A stretch of 64,000 nucleotides of DNA from the NCBI RefSeq assembly GCF_000413315.1, contig NZ_KE340297.1, positions 1,314,599 to 1,378,598 of the forward strand. The letters are read 5' to 3'. Position 1 is the first letter of the stretch, and every line of letters begins with the position of its first letter. Below, piece after piece: positions 25,698 through 34,186 of the stretch. The DNA is from Propionibacterium sp. oral taxon 192 str. F0372 (GTDB lineage Bacteria > Actinomycetota > Actinomycetes > Propionibacteriales > Propionibacteriaceae). Under the pieces are notes generated by a model. The model was not told where the DNA came from. It did no database searches and worked only from the letters and a program-made list of their open reading frames with translations. Both the position numbers and the translations under genes were made by a program.

Positions 25698-25733
25698 GGG
25701 TCCCGCACTCACGGTGGTGTCCGTGCGGGACCC
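25698..25733 (+). terminator. Terminator of whiB
   Basis: GGGTCCCGCAC (25698-25708) and GTGCGGGACCC (25723-25733) make a perfect 11-bp stem, 14-base loop, 17 bases after the whiB stop. Confidence 0.7.
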
Positions 25734-25932
25734 CGCCAAATAATGTGCTTGAGGTCCGCCGGTCATTGACGAGTGCTCCTCGTTGTTACGGGTGCCACCC
25801 CGCCCGATCCTCGTCGATGTGGGGTGAAAGCATCCGGGTGGTGTGCCTCTCGCTACCCGGTCGGGCCGTGTCCTGGGTCCAGCTGATCTTTCCGAGTCTG
25901 GCCGGTGCCGTGCGAGGCAATAGGCTTGGGTC

Positions 25933-26112
25933 ATGAGAGATGCACCAGCGCCCATCAAGTGGGAGTACTTCGTCGCCCCCGTGCTGAGCCACGTCGCCCA
26001 GCAGATTCTCAACAATTTCGGCTCCGAGGGATGGGAGCTCGTGCAGCTGGCTCCCGGGCCCAACCCGGACACTCTCGTCGGATATTTCAAACGCCCACTC
26101 CAGGAGGCATGA
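25933..26112 (+). CDS. Small DUF4177-type protein
   Basis: 59 residues: the fold signature 'KWEYFVAPVLSHVAQQILN' and 'GSEGWELVQLAPGPNP' is that of DUF4177. The frame is closed by a TGA that overlaps the ridA start region (ATGATGA). The protein has no known role. Same order as in mycobacteria, where a similar small gene precedes the RidA homologue. Confidence 0.8.
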   Translation: MRDAPAPIKWEYFVAPVLSHVAQQILNNFGSEGWELVQLAPGPNPDTLVGYFKRPLQEA

Positions 26113-26567
26113 TGACAGTCAGTCAGAACCTCGCCGATCTCGGTATCGAGTTGCCGACGGTGGCCACCCCGCTCGGCTCCTACCTTCCCGCCTTGCGCGA
26201 CGGGCAGCACGTGCTCACCTCTGGTCAGTTGCCGATTGATGCTGTGGGCAACCTGGTCGCCGGTCGGCTAGGCGCTGATCTGGATGTCTTGGCTGGTCAA
26301 CAGGCTGCACGCCAGGCAGCGCTCAACGCCGTCGCAGCGGCTGCCTCGGTTGCCGGCGGCATCGACGTCATCTCCCGGGTGGTCAAGGTGACCGTCTTTG
26401 TCAACTCCGATCCGGTATTCACCGACCAGGCGGCCGTCGCCAACGGGGCCTCGGATCTGCTGGCCCAGATCTTCGGTGACCAGGGAAGGCACGTGCGTTC
26501 CGCGGTTGGCGTGGCCGTGCTGCCGCGCAATGCGGCCGTCGAGGTTGAACTGACCGTTTCCGTTTGA
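26112..26567 (+). CDS. ridA: RidA/YjgF family reactive-imine deaminase
   Basis: 151 residues. 'VLTSGQLPIDAVGNLVAG', 'AALNAVAAAASVAGGIDVISRVVKVTVFV' and the C-terminal 'RSAVGVAVLPRNAAVEVELTVSV', including the usual R and E substrate residues, define the family. It hydrolyses 2-aminoacrylate imines leaking from PLP enzymes such as the ammonia-lyase elsewhere in this window. ATG 26112 has GGAGG at a workable distance; 26109 is too close. Confidence 0.9.
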   Translation: MTVSQNLADLGIELPTVATPLGSYLPALRDGQHVLTSGQLPIDAVGNLVAGRLGADLDVLAGQQAARQAALNAVAAAASVAGGIDVISRVVKVTVFVNSDPVFTDQAAVANGASDLLAQIFGDQGRHVRSAVGVAVLPRNAAVEVELTVSV

Positions 26568-27223
26568 TGTTCGACCAGCTGCTGGCCGCACTCGGCGACG
26601 ACAACTTGGTCAGGAGTTGGGGAATAGCCGATCGACGCCGCCCTGTGGGAGCCGCCAGCGCCGCGGTCCTCGCCCTACTGTCGCGTGGTGATGACCCGGA
26701 CCTGGTATTCACCGAGCGCGCCTCCGGGCTGCGAAAACACGCGGGGCAACTCTCCTTTCCGGGTGGGCGGCGGGATCCGGGAGACGCCGATGAGATCGCC
26801 ACCGCGCTGCGTGAGACTCGTGAGGAGATCGGCCTGGAGACCCAGGAGGTCACTGTGCTCGGCACCATGCCCACCACCCGGCTGCCGGTGACTGCCTTCG
26901 ATGTTGTCCCCGTCGTCGGTACCTGGGAGGGTACGGGAGAGCTGGCCCCGGTGAGTTCCGGCGAGGTTGCAGCCGTGCATCGCTGGCGGGTGTCCGAACT
27001 CGCCGACCCGGTCAACCGGGTGACTGCCCTGCACAGATCCGGGCGGACCGGCCCCGCCTGGGTCTTCGGCGATCTCTTCCTGTGGGGTTTCACTGCCTTC
27101 CTCACCAACGCCCTACTCGACTTGGGTGGTTGGTCGCAGCCCTGGGACCGCAGCCGCACCCTTCCGGTTCCCGAGAGATTCGCCAGGGATTCGACGCATT
27201 CGGGGGACCAAGTGCGTGGGTGA
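26567..27223 (+). CDS. NUDIX hydrolase, CoA pyrophosphatase type (NudL/Rv3672c-like)
   Basis: 218 residues, starting one base into the ridA stop (TGATG). The NuCoA motif 'TERASGLRKHAGQLSFPGGR' precedes the Nudix box 'DADEIATALRETREEIGLE', which together mark coenzyme A or acyl-CoA diphosphatases. The Mg2+-binding RE..EE residues are present. Last gene of the DUF4177-ridA-nudix unit. Confidence 0.9.
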   Translation: MFDQLLAALGDDNLVRSWGIADRRRPVGAASAAVLALLSRGDDPDLVFTERASGLRKHAGQLSFPGGRRDPGDADEIATALRETREEIGLETQEVTVLGTMPTTRLPVTAFDVVPVVGTWEGTGELAPVSSGEVAAVHRWRVSELADPVNRVTALHRSGRTGPAWVFGDLFLWGFTAFLTNALLDLGGWSQPWDRSRTLPVPERFARDSTHSGDQVRG

Positions 27224-27265
27224 GCTGTGCGGTGAAGGCAAGTAATGAGGAATGCAGGTACCCGT

Positions 27266-27281
27266 TGATCACGTGTGATCA
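27266..27281. repeat. Short palindrome between convergent genes
   Basis: TGATCAC-GT-GTGATCA, arms of seven bases, lies between the NUDIX gene and the leftward Holin-X gene. Terminator-like position but short stem and no T-run; meaning unclear. Confidence 0.3.
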
Positions 27282-27340
27282 GCGACGTGCGTGTTGACGT
27301 CCCACGCTTGGGTGCCGCGCGGTCGCATTAGGTGGAAAAT

Positions 27341-27853
27341 TCAGTGAGTCCAGCCTGCGTCGCGGTCGGTGGATAGCGTCCCCAGGCTCGCGACCTCCAG
27401 GCCATCGGCGGGAGTGCGATGGTTTTCGACGTTGTCAATTCCTGATTCGATGGCCATGGTGATGGCGCTGATTGATGCCTTGGTCTCGGCGATCGTCGCT
27501 TGCGGGGTGCGAACCTTCTTCAGTTGACGCCATCCGATGAGAGCAATGATCAGTGTGAGGATCAGGAAAATCACGGCCAGCACGGTGAAACCGAGAGCCA
27601 GTGCGGTGATCGGGTGGCGGTCTAGTACTTCGGCGAAGATGATGGACAGCCCGAAACCGGCCGCCAGCAGAGCCACCTCGAATAGTACGACGGCGAAGAT
27701 CAACGCCGCGATGATGCCGCCTGCCCCGAAACCACCGTGCTTGACCATCGGCTTGATCTCTGCGGCAGCCAGTTCCTTGATCTGCGCGAACATCTCGGGA
27801 ACGGAGGTCCTCAGAACCCGGATGTACTCACCCACGTTCGTTCGCTGCGTCAT
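27341..27853 (-). CDS. Actinobacterial Holin-X / phage holin superfamily III membrane protein
   Basis: 170 residues from ATG 27853 with GAGAGG before it. An amphipathic N-terminus is followed by two membrane hairpin helices, 'GIIAALIFAVVLFEVALLAAGFGLSI' and 'ALALGFTVLAVIFLILTLII', and a basic helical tail 'RQLKKVRTPQATIAETKASI'. This is the family named after holins but common on actinobacterial chromosomes, likely a membrane scaffold and not part of a phage. Confidence 0.75.
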   Translation of the reverse strand: MTQRTNVGEYIRVLRTSVPEMFAQIKELAAAEIKPMVKHGGFGAGGIIAALIFAVVLFEVALLAAGFGLSIIFAEVLDRHPITALALGFTVLAVIFLILTLIIALIGWRQLKKVRTPQATIAETKASISAITMAIESGIDNVENHRTPADGLEVASLGTLSTDRDAGWTH

Positions 27854-27928
27854 GATCGGTCCTCTCATCCTCACTACGAATGGCGATCTAAGCCTAACGG
27901 TCCCAGCCATGCTCAGGGACACAAGGTG

Positions 27929-28675
27929 TCAGATGATGATGTGAAGGGCACCATCACCCAGGGTGATTGGCACCGTCAGTTCCTCGTGGTCGACGTGCGC
28001 CCGCCAGCAGTGCAGCTGGTAAGGGAGCTGCATCTCCGAGGTGCGTCCCACCCCGTCGAAGACCGCGTCGGCTCGGGCCATCACCTTGGTGCGTTCGACA
28101 TCAGGCAGGGCCGCGACGGCCGGGGCGGACTCCACCATGGCTCTCACCTGGGCGCGAGTGATTGGCAGCCACAAGCGGAAATCCCGGGTCTCGACTCGCG
28201 GGAAATATTTTGAATCGACCAATGACCCGGTCTCCAGGTCGGTCGATTGCATCGCGTCGGCATCCACAGAACGCATCACCTCGATCAACCGCTGTACCCA
28301 GGGCACTGAGTCATCGCGCACGATCTGCCACCCGGCCGCCCAGCCTCCGGGTTGAAGGGAGCGGCTGATCTGTGACTGGATCTGCGTAGGGGAGGTGTCG
28401 CACCCTTGGCCGACGAGCACCACGTGGGCACTGCAGGGAGTCAGTGGCAGGTTCTGTGGTTCACCGACCATGGCGACGACCTGCTCGGAGTGGGGGTAGA
28501 GGGCGGCGAGTTTGTGCGCCCGGATCCACTCCTCCTCAACAGCAGCCACCCCATGCCCCTTGGCGACCAATTCGTGGATGATGCTGCGCGGGCAAGCCAA
28601 GGCCACCACACGCACTGGCTCGGCACCGATCAGCCAGGTGAGTGCGGCTTCCGGGAGTTTGGAATGGGAAGCCAT
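27929..28675 (-). CDS. Class I SAM-methyltransferase-like protein with degenerate motif I
   Basis: 248 residues. The order is that of actinobacterial small-molecule methyltransferases: 'RVVALACPRSIIHELVAKGHGVAAVEEEW' (where a GxGxG is expected but absent), 'EPQNLPLTPCSAHVVLVGQGC', 'SRSLQPGGWAAGWQIVRDD' and 'SVPWVQRLIEVM'. Loss of the glycine loop suggests weak or no SAM binding. Overlaps nothing; 18 bases after the HAD hydrolase gene, in one direction. Confidence 0.6.
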   Translation of the reverse strand: MASHSKLPEAALTWLIGAEPVRVVALACPRSIIHELVAKGHGVAAVEEEWIRAHKLAALYPHSEQVVAMVGEPQNLPLTPCSAHVVLVGQGCDTSPTQIQSQISRSLQPGGWAAGWQIVRDDSVPWVQRLIEVMRSVDADAMQSTDLETGSLVDSKYFPRVETRDFRLWLPITRAQVRAMVESAPAVAALPDVERTKVMARADAVFDGVGRTSEMQLPYQLHCWRAHVDHEELTVPITLGDGALHIII

Positions 28676-28693
28676 AGTCCAATTCTATGGGAA

Positions 28694-29503
28694 TCAGATG
28701 CCCAGCAACTCCTCCACCACGACGGCCCATCCCTCTTGGTCGTTGTCGCCCGCGATGTGGTCGGCGATATCGATCACCGCCGGTTCCGCGTTGGCCATTG
28801 CCACGCTTCGTCCGGCCCACTGCAGCATGTCCAGATCATTGGGAGAGTCACCGAAGGCGATCACCTCCTGCGGGGAGATGCCCGCTTGCCGGGCGATCCA
28901 TGCAGCGGCGGTGGCTTTGGTGACCCCGGCGGCCGAGATCTCGACGAAGGGCACCCCCGAGGTGGTCACCACCACCCCGACATGGGCAGCTTGTTCACAG
29001 GCGGCTATCAGCTCAGGCAGGGGCGTGGCGGACGAGCGGACGACGATCTTTGTCGCCTCGTGGGTGATCAATTCCTCCAATGGGGCGGTTTGGATCGTTT
29101 CGAGACGACGCCCGTGATCGCCGGGATGCATCAGACCGAGGTACTCCGGTTCAGCGATGAAACCCCATCCGGCTTCGGTGAGAACCGCGAATCGTGCGTT
29201 GGCGTCCAGGTCGGTCAGTTCTGTCACGAAGGCGGATAGCACCGTGGGGGATACCGGTCGATGGATCAGTACCCGTTCGTTGGCTGCGTCGTAGACGACG
29301 GCCCCGTTGGAACAAATGACCCGCGATCTCAGCCCAGACGGCAGCAGACGGCCGATCTCGACCACCGACCGTCCGGTTGCGGGGACGACCATGATCCCGG
29401 CGTCGAGAGCAGTATCGATGGCCGCCAGGGCTCGCTCGGAGATCGTCTTGTCGCTGCGCAGCAGCGTCCCATCGAGGTCGGTGAGAATCATGCGAATGGT
29501 CAC
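28694..29503 (-). CDS. HAD-superfamily (Cof-type) phosphatase
   Basis: 269 residues with DLDGTLLRSD (nucleophile Asp, motif I), 'VVPATGRS' (motif II), K near 'THEATKIVVR' and 'AFGDSPNDLDMLQWAG' (motif IV), plus a C2b cap. It dephosphorylates sugar phosphates or related metabolites. GTG 29503 is used; an ATG at 29491 would start just before the catalytic Asp. Confidence 0.85.
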   Translation of the reverse strand: MTIRMILTDLDGTLLRSDKTISERALAAIDTALDAGIMVVPATGRSVVEIGRLLPSGLRSRVICSNGAVVYDAANERVLIHRPVSPTVLSAFVTELTDLDANARFAVLTEAGWGFIAEPEYLGLMHPGDHGRRLETIQTAPLEELITHEATKIVVRSSATPLPELIAACEQAAHVGVVVTTSGVPFVEISAAGVTKATAAAWIARQAGISPQEVIAFGDSPNDLDMLQWAGRSVAMANAEPAVIDIADHIAGDNDQEGWAVVVEELLGI

Positions 29504-29603
29504 CCACCGATCCTATGACGTGGGGATGCCGGTGCTGGTGTGAGTTGTGCACAGGGCTTCGGTCAATCTGAACGAAGCCACGGCGTCCGGACATCATCAG
29601 TGC

Positions 29604-30617
29604 ATGAACCCGCTGCTGATCTCCCGCGACCGGGCGCTGTCCGAGATCGTCGAATCCGTTGCTGCGGCCGCCCAGGTGCATCTTGACCTGGCCCGTGATG
29701 TCGACCGAATCCGTGCTGCTTGGCGTGGCGCTCCAGTCGTGCTCATCGGCTCCGATCTCGCAGCGACGGTGCTCGGCATGGCCTTGCCACACCGTCCAGG
29801 GGTGCACCTGTGCACCACGGACGCCGACAGCGCCTTGGCATGGTCTATGCCCCTGGGAGCGCCGGTGCTGGTGCTGCCCCAGCACACCGGGTTCCTGTCG
29901 GCGGTGATCAGCGGAGACCAGGATGCTGGGCGCTCCGCGGTGGTGGTGCGAGTCATCGGCGGCAGTGGGGGAGTCGGTGCCACCACCTTCGCTGCGGCCC
30001 TGGCGCTTCGCGGTGCGCATCGCTCAATGAGCGCTGCGCTGGTAGAACTCGATGAATGGGGTGGGGGAATCGACTTGGTGATGGGGGCGGAAAAGACACC
30101 GGGGTGGCGCTGGCCCGACCTCACCGCGGCCTCCGGTCACCTGGGCGACATCACTGCTCACCTGCCGACGGTGCTCGGTGTCGACCTGCTCGCCATGCGG
30201 GCCACCAGCAACACAACACCATCGAACGCCGCCATCAACTCCGTGTTGGCGTCGCTGCGCAGATCGCACCAACTCGTCATTCTTGACTCGGGTGCCCGGT
30301 GGGAAGCGACCAGCCACGTCGACCATGATGTCCTGCTCGTCGCATCTGGGGTGAAGCAGGTTCTGGCTACTCGCTCCCGGATGGAAATCCTGGGATTGAG
30401 CGACGCTCACCTGGTGGTGCGGCGTCGCCCCGGGGCCTCGTTATCTCCGGAGTTGGTGGGGGAGGCCCTGGGGCTTGAGGTAAATGGGGTGGTGGGTGAT
30501 GACCGTCGGCTGGCAACTGACGCAGCCTCAGGGGTGCCGCCGAGAGCTAGCCGGCGAGTGAACAAAGTGTGCGACCGGTTGCTCGACGCGATGGCGGTGA
30601 GCGATGACCAGGCCTGA
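29604..30617 (+). CDS. CpaE/TadZ-like P-loop protein of the Tad pilus locus (septum-site-determining-like, Ssd)
   Basis: 337 residues. An N-terminal receiver-like domain is followed by a MinD/ParA-type domain beginning 'VVVRVIGGSGGVGATTFAAALA' (deviant Walker A GGSGGVGATT, where the terminal Lys is missing) and 'AALVELDEWGGGIDLVMGAE'. The mycobacterial counterpart is Ssd (Rv3660c). It localises the Tad secretion machine to a cell pole. It overlaps tadA by 14 bases and heads the operon. Confidence 0.85.
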   Translation: MNPLLISRDRALSEIVESVAAAAQVHLDLARDVDRIRAAWRGAPVVLIGSDLAATVLGMALPHRPGVHLCTTDADSALAWSMPLGAPVLVLPQHTGFLSAVISGDQDAGRSAVVVRVIGGSGGVGATTFAAALALRGAHRSMSAALVELDEWGGGIDLVMGAEKTPGWRWPDLTAASGHLGDITAHLPTVLGVDLLAMRATSNTTPSNAAINSVLASLRRSHQLVILDSGARWEATSHVDHDVLLVASGVKQVLATRSRMEILGLSDAHLVVRRRPGASLSPELVGEALGLEVNGVVGDDRRLATDAASGVPPRASRRVNKVCDRLLDAMAVSDDQA

Positions 30618-31767
30618 TCTGGAGGAGGTCCGCGCCCGGCTTGCCCGCACGGGTGGTTCTTGGACCCCGCACGATGTGGCCACTGTGCTGCGCGATCTCG
30701 GCTGGGCAGTCTCCGACGCCATGGTCCTGACGACGGTGGAGGCCTTGCACCGGGCAAGCACCGGGTGGGGCCCGCTCGACGAATTGGGACATCTTGATGG
30801 AGTGACCGACATCCTGGTCAATGGCCCCGACCAGGTCTTCGTTGACCGGGGCAGGGGGTTGGAGCGAGTGTCAGTGCACTTCGACGACGACACCCAGGTT
30901 CGTTGCCTGGCCACCCGGTTAGCGGCCAGGGTGGGGCGTCGTCTTGACGACGCCAGCCCGTGGGTTGATGCCCGGCTACCCGATGGCACTCGCCTGCACG
31001 CGGTGTTGGGCACCCTAGCCGACCCGGGTACGTGCATCTCGCTGCGTCTGCACTCCGGTGGGCACATGTCGATCACCGACTGGGTGGCCAATGGTTCGAT
31101 CAGTGAACGGATGGCTGCATTGCTGGGAGTAGTCGTGACCTCCAGGGTTGGGTTCCTGGTGAGCGGGGGAACCGGGTCCGGCAAGACGACCCTGCTGTCG
31201 GCTTTGCTCGGATTGGTACCCGCGGAGCATCGGTTGCTGGTGGTGGAGGATTCCCGCGAGCTGGCCCCTGGTCATCCCCATTGCGTGCGGTTGGAATGCC
31301 GCCCCCCGAACTCAGAAGGCATCGGAGCGGTCACCATGACAGACCTTGTCAGGCAGGCACTCAGGATGCGCCCTGACCGGCTGGTGGTCGGTGAGGTGCG
31401 GGGTGGGGAATTGTGCGATCTGCTCACCGCGATGAACACCGGCCACGAGGGAGGATGCGGGACGATTCACGCGAACTCGGTAGCCGATCTGCCCGCACGC
31501 CTGGAAGCCTTGGCCGCACTGGGGGGCCTGGGACGGGAGGCCTGCCACTGCCAGGTGGCTGCCGCTCTTGACGTCGTCGTCCAGGTGTCCCGGCTGGCTG
31601 CCGGACGACGAGCGGTCACCCAGATCGGGATGGTCGGCACTGATGATGCGGGCCGGGTCGTCATCGTCGAGGCGGTCACCAGCCCCGACGGCCACCGTGT
31701 GGTGGCGGGGCCCGGATGGTCCCGCTTCGCTGCCCGGGTCGGGTTGCCGGAGGCAGGCGCGCCATGA
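30604..31767 (+). CDS. tadA: TadA/CpaF secretion ATPase
   Basis: 387 residues. Walker A 'GGTGSGKTTLLSALLGLV', Asp box 'LVVEDSRELAPGHPHCVRLE', Walker B 'MRPDRLVVGEVRGGEL' and His box 'GHEGGCGTIHANSVADLPARL'. The hexameric ATPase drives Flp pilus assembly and secretion. Start ATG 30604 lies inside the previous gene; the end overlaps tadB by ATGA. Confidence 0.95.
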   Translation: MTRPDLEEVRARLARTGGSWTPHDVATVLRDLGWAVSDAMVLTTVEALHRASTGWGPLDELGHLDGVTDILVNGPDQVFVDRGRGLERVSVHFDDDTQVRCLATRLAARVGRRLDDASPWVDARLPDGTRLHAVLGTLADPGTCISLRLHSGGHMSITDWVANGSISERMAALLGVVVTSRVGFLVSGGTGSGKTTLLSALLGLVPAEHRLLVVEDSRELAPGHPHCVRLECRPPNSEGIGAVTMTDLVRQALRMRPDRLVVGEVRGGELCDLLTAMNTGHEGGCGTIHANSVADLPARLEALAALGGLGREACHCQVAAALDVVVQVSRLAAGRRAVTQIGMVGTDDAGRVVIVEAVTSPDGHRVVAGPGWSRFAARVGLPEAGAP

Positions 31768-32549
31768 TTGTCGTCGCTATCGCCTGTCTGATTGCCTTGA
31801 GGTGCGTGCTGCCAACGCCCTCGGCCACCTGGATGCTCACCGACGCCAAACCCGGTAAATCTTTGTCGATCCCAGGTTGGCTGGTGCCGTTGGTGACACT
31901 CGGGGTGTGTGTCGTGGTGCTTAACCCGCGAGTTCTCGTCGGTGTGGTCCCAGCCGGGGTAGCCATGCTGACCATGAGATGGATCACCCGGCAGGTGCAC
32001 GCCACCCGTCGGATTACCCGGGCACGAGCCGAAACCGCACGGATCTGCACCGCGTTGTCGGCCCAGCTCCAGGTCGGTGACATCGCCGAGGTTGCGTTGC
32101 GACGGGTGGCAGCCGATCACCGGATGCTTGATGAGGTCGTAGCCACTTCCCAGATCGGGGGATCGGTGCCCGATGCCTTGCGTGAATTGGGTACCCGTCC
32201 CGGCTGCGAGGGGTTTGCTTCGATGGGTCGGGCGTGGGCACTGAGCCAGGCTACTGGTGCCCCGCTCGCTTCGGCCGTCCAGACCGTTGCCGACGGTGTG
32301 CGGGAACAACGCGGGGTGGAACGCACCGTAGATGCTGAACTGGCCTCAGCCAAGGCATCGGGGCAGCTGATGGCTGCGTTGCCGCTTGCCGGAGTATTCA
32401 TGGGATTCACCACTGGTGGCAATCCGTTGCGTTTTCTCGGCACCACCCTGGTGGGTCAGCTGTGTCTGGGAGCTGCGGTGATGCTGGTGTGCCTGGGTCT
32501 GGTGTGGACGATGTCGGTGGGCGACAAAGCGTCGAAGGGGGCAGCATGA
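31764..32549 (+). CDS. tadB: TadB-like inner-membrane platform protein
   Basis: 261 residues from ATG 31764 overlapping the tadA stop. N-terminal membrane helices, then the GspF/TadB cytoplasmic four-helix domain ('TARICTALSAQLQVGDIAEVALRRV...', 'GSVPDALRELGTRPGCEGF', 'ALSQATGAPLASAVQTVAD') and two C-terminal helices. Partner of TadC below the pilus. Confidence 0.85.
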   Translation: MIVVAIACLIALRCVLPTPSATWMLTDAKPGKSLSIPGWLVPLVTLGVCVVVLNPRVLVGVVPAGVAMLTMRWITRQVHATRRITRARAETARICTALSAQLQVGDIAEVALRRVAADHRMLDEVVATSQIGGSVPDALRELGTRPGCEGFASMGRAWALSQATGAPLASAVQTVADGVREQRGVERTVDAELASAKASGQLMAALPLAGVFMGFTTGGNPLRFLGTTLVGQLCLGAAVMLVCLGLVWTMSVGDKASKGAA

Positions 32550-33259
32550 CTTGGGCGCTGTGCGCGGCGGGAGCATCCGCGTGGGTGTTCTTGTGGTGCG
32601 TGCTGCCCGACGACGGACACCGGCTGCATCGGATGATCCACCCGCCCGGCGGATCATCGCAGGGTAATCCGACGACTTGGGCACTCGCCGGGTTGACCGG
32701 GTTGGTCATCTGGCTGGGCATTGGCGGTGTGGCTGGGGCGGTTGCCGGTGTCGTCGCGATTCCGCTAGTGCTCAAGGCTATCGCCCTGCTCGACGCCCGC
32801 GGTCCGGCCCGGGTCAATCGGCAACTGGCCGAGCAATTACCCGAGACCTTGGACCTGATGCGGGCCGGATTGGACGCGGGGCTGCCATTGCGGACGGTGA
32901 CCGCGCGGGTGACTGCACTCGTCCCGGAGCCCACGGCGTCACTACTGGGGGACGTGCTGGGCAATGTCGAGGTCGGGCGGTCAGACGATCGCGCCTGGGC
33001 ACAACTGGGTGACCATCCGGTATGGGGAGATCTGGCTCGTGATCTGGCCCGCAGTGCAGCCTCAGGAGCTGCGATGTCCCGGCTGCTCATGGTCACCGCT
33101 CAACAAGCCAGGGCAGAACTGGGCGCTACCCGTACCCGGCGTGCCAGGGCCGTCGGAGTGCGCAGCGTGCTACCGCTGGTCACCTGCTTCCTGCCCGCTT
33201 TCGTGCTGGTCGGGGTGGTGCCGATCATCGCATCGACCCTCGCTGAGCTCAACTGGTGA
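32546..33259 (+). CDS. tadC: TadC-like inner-membrane platform protein
   Basis: 237 residues, ATGA overlap with tadB. GspF-like domain: 'LAEQLPETLDLMRAGLDAGLPLRTV', 'LLGDVLGNVEVGRSDDRAW', 'DLARSAASGAAMSRLLMVTA' and a C-terminal 'LPLVTCFLPAFVLVGVVPIIA' helix. Completes the ATPase-platform module. Confidence 0.85.
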   Translation: MTWALCAAGASAWVFLWCVLPDDGHRLHRMIHPPGGSSQGNPTTWALAGLTGLVIWLGIGGVAGAVAGVVAIPLVLKAIALLDARGPARVNRQLAEQLPETLDLMRAGLDAGLPLRTVTARVTALVPEPTASLLGDVLGNVEVGRSDDRAWAQLGDHPVWGDLARDLARSAASGAAMSRLLMVTAQQARAELGATRTRRARAVGVRSVLPLVTCFLPAFVLVGVVPIIASTLAELNW

Positions 33260-33314
33260 ATCGCACGTTGACCAAGGGACCTGCAGATTCGCAGGGTGAG
33301 GAAAGAAACTCCGG

Positions 33315-33388
33315 GTGCGGGCAGCACCCGGTACAAGGAAACCGACATCCAAGCAATCCGGTTCACAAGCCCGCGTGCGGGCAGCACC
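33315..33388 (+). repeat. Two copies of a 14-base element, 60 bases apart, ahead of the pilin gene
   Basis: GTGCGGGCAGCACC occurs at 33315-33328 and 33375-33388. Each can fold as a small hairpin (GTGC/GCAC, loop GGGCA). They lie in the 268-base gap between tadC and the pilin, which holds no gene. Possible leader structures raising pilin over assembly-protein output, or attenuators. Confidence 0.4.
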
Positions 33389-33527
33389 TGGGTGAAAGCG
33401 AATCTCGAGATGCGAGTTTTCCACAGTGTGTTGTCCAGATGGGCGTTCCGGGTTGACTCGCCGATCATCCCGGTGAGCCCGATTCCCGGGGCACCTGGCC
33501 CGACGGGCCCGAAGGAAGGAGCCGAAG

Positions 33528-33797
33528 ATGGCTGACAACACTCCCAATACCCTCGACACCACCGCCTGCTCGGTTGTGGGCGAATATCTCGTCCCTGCTC
33601 CCGTGACGGCCCACACCGGTGTGGTGCGGCGGACACTCCAGCGGGGCATGGCGACCGCGGAATATGCGGTTGGCATCTTGGCAGCGGTCGCCCTGGCCTT
33701 GGTGCTGCTGAACATCTTCAAGCACAGCGAATTCTTCAGCCAGATGCTGAAATTCGTTGTCGATCTCATCGCAAAGATGTCCGGAATGCTCGGCTGA
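33528..33797 (+). CDS. DUF4244 Flp-type prepilin
   Basis: 89 residues. A long N-terminal leader ends in 'LQRGMATAEYAVGILAAVALALVL', a class III prepilin processing site (G before M-A-T-A-E, Glu at +5) and one hydrophobic helix. DUF4244 proteins sit at this place in actinobacterial Tad loci (Rv3656c-like). GAAGGAG precedes the start. Confidence 0.85.
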   Translation: MADNTPNTLDTTACSVVGEYLVPAPVTAHTGVVRRTLQRGMATAEYAVGILAAVALALVLLNIFKHSEFFSQMLKFVVDLIAKMSGMLG

Positions 33798-33859
33798 CCA
33801 GTCACACGTCGGTGGGGCCGAGTTGCGCCCGGCCCCACCACTGACGAAGGAGAATCGCG

Positions 33860-34186
33860 ATGCAACAACGTGGAATGGTCACCTTCGAGCTGGCCGTCGG
33901 TATCTTGTCCGCGGCAGTGGTGGCCACAGTGATCGGCTGGGGCATCTCGTTGCTCATGCTGCAATCCCGCTGCACCGATGTGGCAGGCCAGATCGCTCGT
34001 CAGCTCGGGCGCGGAGACACTGCGGCGGCAGCCAAGCTCGAATCGCTGGCTCCTGCGGGGGCCGCCATCATCACCGATGAGAAACCCGAGGAAGTCATGG
34101 TCCGTGTCACTGTCGATGCCCGTTTCGGGGTGCTCGGCCCACTCACCGTCACCGGCTCGGGCATCTCCCCGAGGCAGGGACGATGA
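33860..34186 (+). CDS. TadE-like minor pseudopilin
   Basis: 108 residues. 'QQRGMVTFELAVGILSAAVVATVIGW' again shows a G-M-V-T-F-E processing site and a single helix, followed by a small extracytoplasmic domain with beta strands. GAAGGAG precedes the ATG. Minor subunit of the pilus. Confidence 0.85.
   Translation: MQQRGMVTFELAVGILSAAVVATVIGWGISLLMLQSRCTDVAGQIARQLGRGDTAAAAKLESLAPAGAAIITDEKPEEVMVRVTVDARFGVLGPLTVTGSGISPRQGR

Noticed and set aside
27266-27281. TGATCAC-GT-GTGATCA palindrome as an operator
   Set aside because: It lies between two convergent 3' ends, where no promoter is expected; kept only as a short repeat.
27341-27853. Phage holin as a sign of a prophage
   Set aside because: Holin-X proteins are common chromosomal genes in actinobacteria and no other phage gene is near.
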